Shown here: positions 22,664 to 25,525 of the stretch, piece after piece | Layout of the letters: each line of letters opens with the position of its first letter | Position numbering within the stretch: position 1 is the stretch's first letter | Assembly (NCBI GenBank): GCA_934630975.1 | Contig: CAKTXH010000031.1 | Span: 1-25,525, forward strand | Origin: an uncultured Clostridia bacterium | GTDB lineage: Bacteria; Bacillota; Clostridia; Christensenellales; Aristaeellaceae | Reading direction: 5' to 3' | Length of the DNA stretch: 25,525 nucleotides | Position numbers and translations under genes: made by a program | Notes under the pieces: model-generated | The model's database searches: none | The model's input: only the letters and a program-made list of their open reading frames with translations | Told to the model about the DNA's origin: nothing

Positions 22664-23857
22664 TTATTCGATCACCGTCGGCGCGTACAAATCCGACTGC
22701 TTCGGCGCGACGATATCCATCATCTCCCCGGTCTGCGGGTTAAAGCTCAGCCGCTCAAAACTGAATCCGTTCCTGATTTCATCCGTGTACGGGTTGCGCT
22801 TGATCTCCTTTTTCGCATTCTCCTGATAATCACATTCAACCACCCACATCGGGAACAGCGTGTAGGTTTCAGGCGAATTCTCGTTCAGATAGAGAACATA
22901 CGCCAGCCGCAGCGCGTAAACATTTCGAATGTGTCCCGCGATGATTTCTTTTTCGACGCTCTCGATCACCCGGTCAATGGGCATCAGCGCCATGTCCTCG
23001 TGCAGCGTCCTTTGTACTTCAAACCATTTGATTGTGAGCCAGAAGGAATCTTCGCGCATAATTTGACTGATCCCGGTCGTTATGCCCATTCTTCCAAACG
23101 CTTCGTAGTCCAGCCCCGTCGTCTGCGTATCGCGGATCGAACTTTGAATCGGCATCCGCACGGGAATTCCCCGCACGTTCTGCATGTAGCTGATCTTGTA
23201 ACTGCCCATCGGATAGTAATCCACCGTCCCGCCAAGCTTTTCATCGGTGTAATTCTTCGTTTTCCGTCCCCGCTGAGCGACCCGCACGTAATCCACGGCG
23301 ATCCCTTCATAGCGCTCCCCGGCAAAATATTGCAGAATCTTTTCCAATTGACGCTCCGCCGCCGCCAGCGACATCGGGTTATCTTCCGCGTAGGTCGAAT
23401 CAGAATCCAACTGCCACGGATAAAAGCCTTTCTCTTCGACTTTGAGATAGTCCTTCGCTTTATAAGACAACAGGTCTTCCGGCGAATGGAACATCACGCG
23501 CAGTTCCGTTCCATCGTCAAACACGTCGATCTGCGCTTCCTCGCCCTCCGCCGACGCTCCTAACAGCGCCGCAGCCATCTGATCATCTGTAATACTGTAA
23601 ACAGCGTCGTCGTTTGCCAATTGCCGAACATAGTCGTTCCATACGCCGACCTCGACCACTGGAACCGTCTCCACCTCCGGCACAACAATCGGAATATCGA
23701 CGTCAATCGTCCGGCCGTGTGCCTCGTAAGTCTGCGTCCATCGCCCTATCTCCTCGACCTGCGCCCGCAGTTCCGAGATGGAAATCAAGTTTTCCTGCGC
23801 ACTTGCCAGCGTCGGTATGAGCAGCAGCGCGCCAAATATCGCAATCCATCGTTTCAT
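22664..23857 (-). CDS. Secreted protein of unknown function, paralogue 1
   Basis: I do not recognise a family. The ATG at 23857 has GGGAGG 7 bases upstream and overlaps the stop of the upstream paralogue by four bases (ATGA), so the pair is translationally coupled. The 397 residues begin with a signal peptide (MKRWIAIFGALLLIPTLASA). The first 62 residues match the paralogue at about 49 positions; beyond that, similarity is patchy. Shared islands include YAED..S..AAERQLEKIL, DYVRVAQRGRK, YPMGSYKISYMQ..RGIPV, IRNVYALRLAYVLYL, FPMWVVECDY and NPQTGEMMDIV. The C-terminal QTGEM element resembles the strand ends of PepSY-like domains, but that is only a resemblance. No lipobox, anchor or catalytic motif is evident. 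Confidence 0.85.
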   Translation of the reverse strand: MKRWIAIFGALLLIPTLASAQENLISISELRAQVEEIGRWTQTYEAHGRTIDVDIPIVVPEVETVPVVEVGVWNDYVRQLANDDAVYSITDDQMAAALLGASAEGEEAQIDVFDDGTELRVMFHSPEDLLSYKAKDYLKVEEKGFYPWQLDSDSTYAEDNPMSLAAAERQLEKILQYFAGERYEGIAVDYVRVAQRGRKTKNYTDEKLGGTVDYYPMGSYKISYMQNVRGIPVRMPIQSSIRDTQTTGLDYEAFGRMGITTGISQIMREDSFWLTIKWFEVQRTLHEDMALMPIDRVIESVEKEIIAGHIRNVYALRLAYVLYLNENSPETYTLFPMWVVECDYQENAKKEIKRNPYTDEIRNGFSFERLSFNPQTGEMMDIVAPKQSDLYAPTVIE

Positions 23858-25134
23858 CGCATTGCCTCCCATGTGATGATCGTTGGGCAAACTTCCTGCG
23901 CCTTGATTGTCAGCTTATCCGAAAGCACTTCGCCGGTCTGCGCGTTCACGTATAAATCCGTAAAGTCAAACCCATCTCTGTAATCGTCTCTCATCGTGTT
24001 GACGGCGTACCCTGCACCGTCGGGTTTGATATAGTCACATTCAACCCGCCACATCGGATATACGACAAATCCTTCGTTGATCTCATCTGCCAGACAGCAG
24101 ACATAGCCCAGCTTGAGCGAATAGATGTTTTGAATGTATCCCTTCGGAGGATATTCCTTCCGAATGTACGCTTCAAGATTTTGAATGACTTTCTCCAGCG
24201 AAAGCAGCGGAACGTCATCAAGCATCGTCTGCCCCGGCTGCACAAGCGTTGCAAATACCTCGTAAGAATCTGAACGGCTCATGATTTCCGCCCAGCTTTG
24301 ATCAATCAAAGCGATTCTATCCAATTTGCTCGCCAGCGCGTCGCTTCCAACGACGCCTTGATACATCGTAGCCGCTTCATTCATCAGCGGAATTCCGCAA
24401 ATACTCTGCCAGAAATGAAAATAATAGCTGCCCATCGGATTTTGATCGAAAACCTTCCCGTTCTTATCTCTGCCCCTGTCGAGCACCCGCACATAATCGA
24501 CTTCGATATCCGCACCCGCCTCTCCGTAATAATATGTGAGTATATCGCGCAGACATTGTTCAGCTTCCCCGACAGATACGCTGCTGTCCTCGGCGTAACA
24601 TCCATCAGGATTCATTGTTCGATAGTCATAGCTTTTTCCCGTTCTTTCGAGGTTTCTTCCATTGGCGTTCAGCATCACGCTTGCGCTGTTAAACCGAACC
24701 TGAATATAATCCTGGCTTGTACTGTTTTCCGCATCGTCCATCGGATATTTAAACCTGTAAAACCGTGTTATCCGCTCTTGCTCGCTGTTCGGGTTCAGAT
24801 AGCTGTATAATCCAACATCCCCGCAGCGTAAAAAGATGGGATTCTCTTCGCCGCCAAGCTCCTGCGTTTCAATAATCTTCTTGTGCGGCTGCCAATCCTC
24901 CTCATCATATGGCCGCCACGGTTCAATCGTCACAATGGGCAATTTTCCCACCTCCAGCACAATAATCGGGATGTCTACGTCAATCGTCCGCCCGTTTACC
25001 TGATACGTCTGCGTCCATCGTCCCATCTGCTCGACCTGCGCCCGCAGTTCCGAGATGGAAACCAAGTCTCCCTGCGCGCTTGCCAGCGTCGGCACAAGCA
25101 GCAAAGCGCCAAGCGTCGCAATCCATCGTTTCAT
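23854..25134 (-). CDS. Secreted protein of unknown function, paralogue 2
   Basis: First gene of the pair. I chose the ATG at 25134 (GGGAGG 7 bases upstream) although the frame stays open to 25443, because that extension runs through a terminator and into the 5S rRNA gene. The 426 residues begin MKRWIATLGALLLVPTLASA, a signal peptide. Residues 21-62 (QGDLVSISELRAQVEQMGRW and on) are nearly those of paralogue 1, after which the two diverge, with insertions of about 30 residues here. It has several cysteines (for example GDVGL after C, YVCCLADE, VECDY, EVCPTI), some lacking in the paralogue. No clear promoter is seen upstream. Confidence 0.85.
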   Translation of the reverse strand: MKRWIATLGALLLVPTLASAQGDLVSISELRAQVEQMGRWTQTYQVNGRTIDVDIPIIVLEVGKLPIVTIEPWRPYDEEDWQPHKKIIETQELGGEENPIFLRCGDVGLYSYLNPNSEQERITRFYRFKYPMDDAENSTSQDYIQVRFNSASVMLNANGRNLERTGKSYDYRTMNPDGCYAEDSSVSVGEAEQCLRDILTYYYGEAGADIEVDYVRVLDRGRDKNGKVFDQNPMGSYYFHFWQSICGIPLMNEAATMYQGVVGSDALASKLDRIALIDQSWAEIMSRSDSYEVFATLVQPGQTMLDDVPLLSLEKVIQNLEAYIRKEYPPKGYIQNIYSLKLGYVCCLADEINEGFVVYPMWRVECDYIKPDGAGYAVNTMRDDYRDGFDFTDLYVNAQTGEVLSDKLTIKAQEVCPTIITWEAMR

Positions 25135-25210
25135 TCGAATTCCTCCCGTCATTTCGTCTTTCGGTATCGCAGAATTTTTCTTTCCGCTTTTCCCTTCACT
25201 TCTATGACGT

Positions 25211-25245
25211 AAAAAATCGCGGATTTTGACACTTTTTCCGCGATT
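25211..25245 (-). terminator. Terminator-like hairpin upstream of paralogue 2
   Basis: On the minus strand AATCGCGGA (25237-25245) pairs with TCCGCGATT (25215-25223), followed by a T run to 25211. It would stop transcripts from the rRNA side before paralogue 2. Confidence 0.75.
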
Positions 25246-25298
25246 CTTTGGATTATTTTTTGAAAAAGGAAGCAAGGACGGATTACGTGATGTTTGAA

Positions 25299-25313
25299 CT
25301 TTACAATGTAAAG
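25299..25313. repeat. Perfect palindrome CTTTACA-A-TGTAAAG
   Basis: A 15-base palindrome with 7-base arms in the gap between the 5S rRNA gene and paralogue 2. The TACA-N-TGTA core resembles operators of winged-helix repressors such as the BlaI/MecI type, but nothing nearby identifies a regulator. Confidence 0.4.
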
Positions 25314-25324
25314 GATGGTTCGTC

Positions 25325-25352
25325 AAAAAACATGGGCGCGCATCGCGCGTCC
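25325..25352 (-). terminator. Probable rRNA operon terminator
   Basis: On the minus strand GGACGCGCG-ATG-CGCGCCC (25335-25352) is followed by CATG and six T. It lies about 57 bases after the 5S rRNA 3' end and is the first T-tailed hairpin there. Confidence 0.6.
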
Positions 25353-25408
25353 GCGGGATACCGAGCACATTCGACGTTACAATTTTGCTTGTTCCAAGCT
25401 TTGCAAAA

Positions 25409-25525
25409 CCTCGCGGCAACGTCCCACTCTCCCAGGTGTTCACCCATGTGCTGAATCCGCCACAGGCGGCGCATGGGGACTATGCTAACCAAGTACAATG
25501 TTGCACATTGGCTTGTAACCAACCT
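25409..25525 (-). rRNA. rrf: 5S rRNA, 3' part, with probable insertion in helix IV (5' end outside window)
   Basis: Read on the minus strand, the end CCTGGGAGAGTGGGACG then TTGCCGCGAGG is the conserved 3' part of bacterial 5S rRNA (loop E and the closing stem). The stretch GGTTACAAGCC...ATTGTACTTGG near the window edge fits the helix III and loop E 5' side (family GTTAAGC...GATGGTACTTGG). Between TACTTGG and CCTGGGAG about 40 more bases are present than in standard 5S rRNA. This extra stretch folds on itself: CCCATG/CATGGG (25443-25448 with 25472-25477) around CCGCC-ACA-GGCGG (25457-25469). The 5' third and the rest of the rRNA operon lie beyond the window. The exact 3' end is approximate. 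Confidence 0.72.

Noticed and set aside
25135..25443. N-terminal extension of paralogue 2 by about 103 residues.
   Set aside because: It would run from the 5S rRNA through two terminator-like hairpins, and the internal ATG at 25134 has a strong ribosome site and a signal peptide directly after it.
25301..25522. A 73-residue open frame on the minus strand at the window edge.
   Set aside because: It covers the 5S rRNA 3' region and its terminator; protein content is an accident of the rRNA sequence.

Overview
The window reads as chromosomal core sequence from a GC-rich Bacillota, probably class Clostridia. The indications are a type III glutamine synthetase (GlnN), the Rrf2-NifS-NifU iron-sulfur operon, an smpB-ssrA pair, CsoR-controlled copper export, an SstT transporter, Shine-Dalgarno sites of GGAGG type and sigma-70-type promoters with 17-bp spacers. 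The exact genus cannot be read from the sequence. I see no insertion sequence, prophage, CRISPR array or toxin-antitoxin locus.

Layout. 1-3200: the 3' part of an acetolactate synthase gene (+), then a convergent psuK-psuG pair (-) for pseudouridine breakdown. 3402-3608: tRNA-Gln and tRNA-Glu (-) behind a consensus promoter. 3655-5089: one secreted protein with glycine-rich coils and a Pro/Thr tail (+). 5101-7413: rrf2-nifS-nifU (-), iron-sulfur cluster assembly with its probable own regulator. 7400-8350: a pyridoxal kinase-like gene (-) with a leader of about 165 nt. 8340-9005: an OmpR-type regulator (-) whose receiver has lost its phosphorylation residues; it diverges from a four-gene, translationally coupled ABC-2/Gld-like operon with a DUF4340 protein (9220-13809, +). 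13861-14994: a gene remnant, smpB and tmRNA (+). 15086-17273: glnN (-). 17462-20402: csoR and copA (+), with a textbook CsoR operator inside the promoter and copZ fused in frame to the end of copA. 20575-22544: a thioredoxin-like secreted protein and sstT (-). 22664-25134: two overlapping genes for paralogous secreted proteins of unknown function (-). 25409-end: the 3' part of a 5S rRNA gene (-) that seems to carry a structured insertion.

The points most worth a second look are: (1) the copA-copZ fusion that keeps a strong internal Shine-Dalgarno site and ATG, so one gene could yield both a long transporter and a free chaperone; (2) the 5S rRNA with an enlarged helix IV; (3) a family of intergenic two-hairpin repeats whose arms differ in sequence but keep pairing; (4) the pseudo-receiver regulator facing the Gld-like operon; and (5) the secreted paralogue pair with near-identical N-termini and strongly diverged bodies. 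Function assignments rest on recognised motifs only; no database search was possible.
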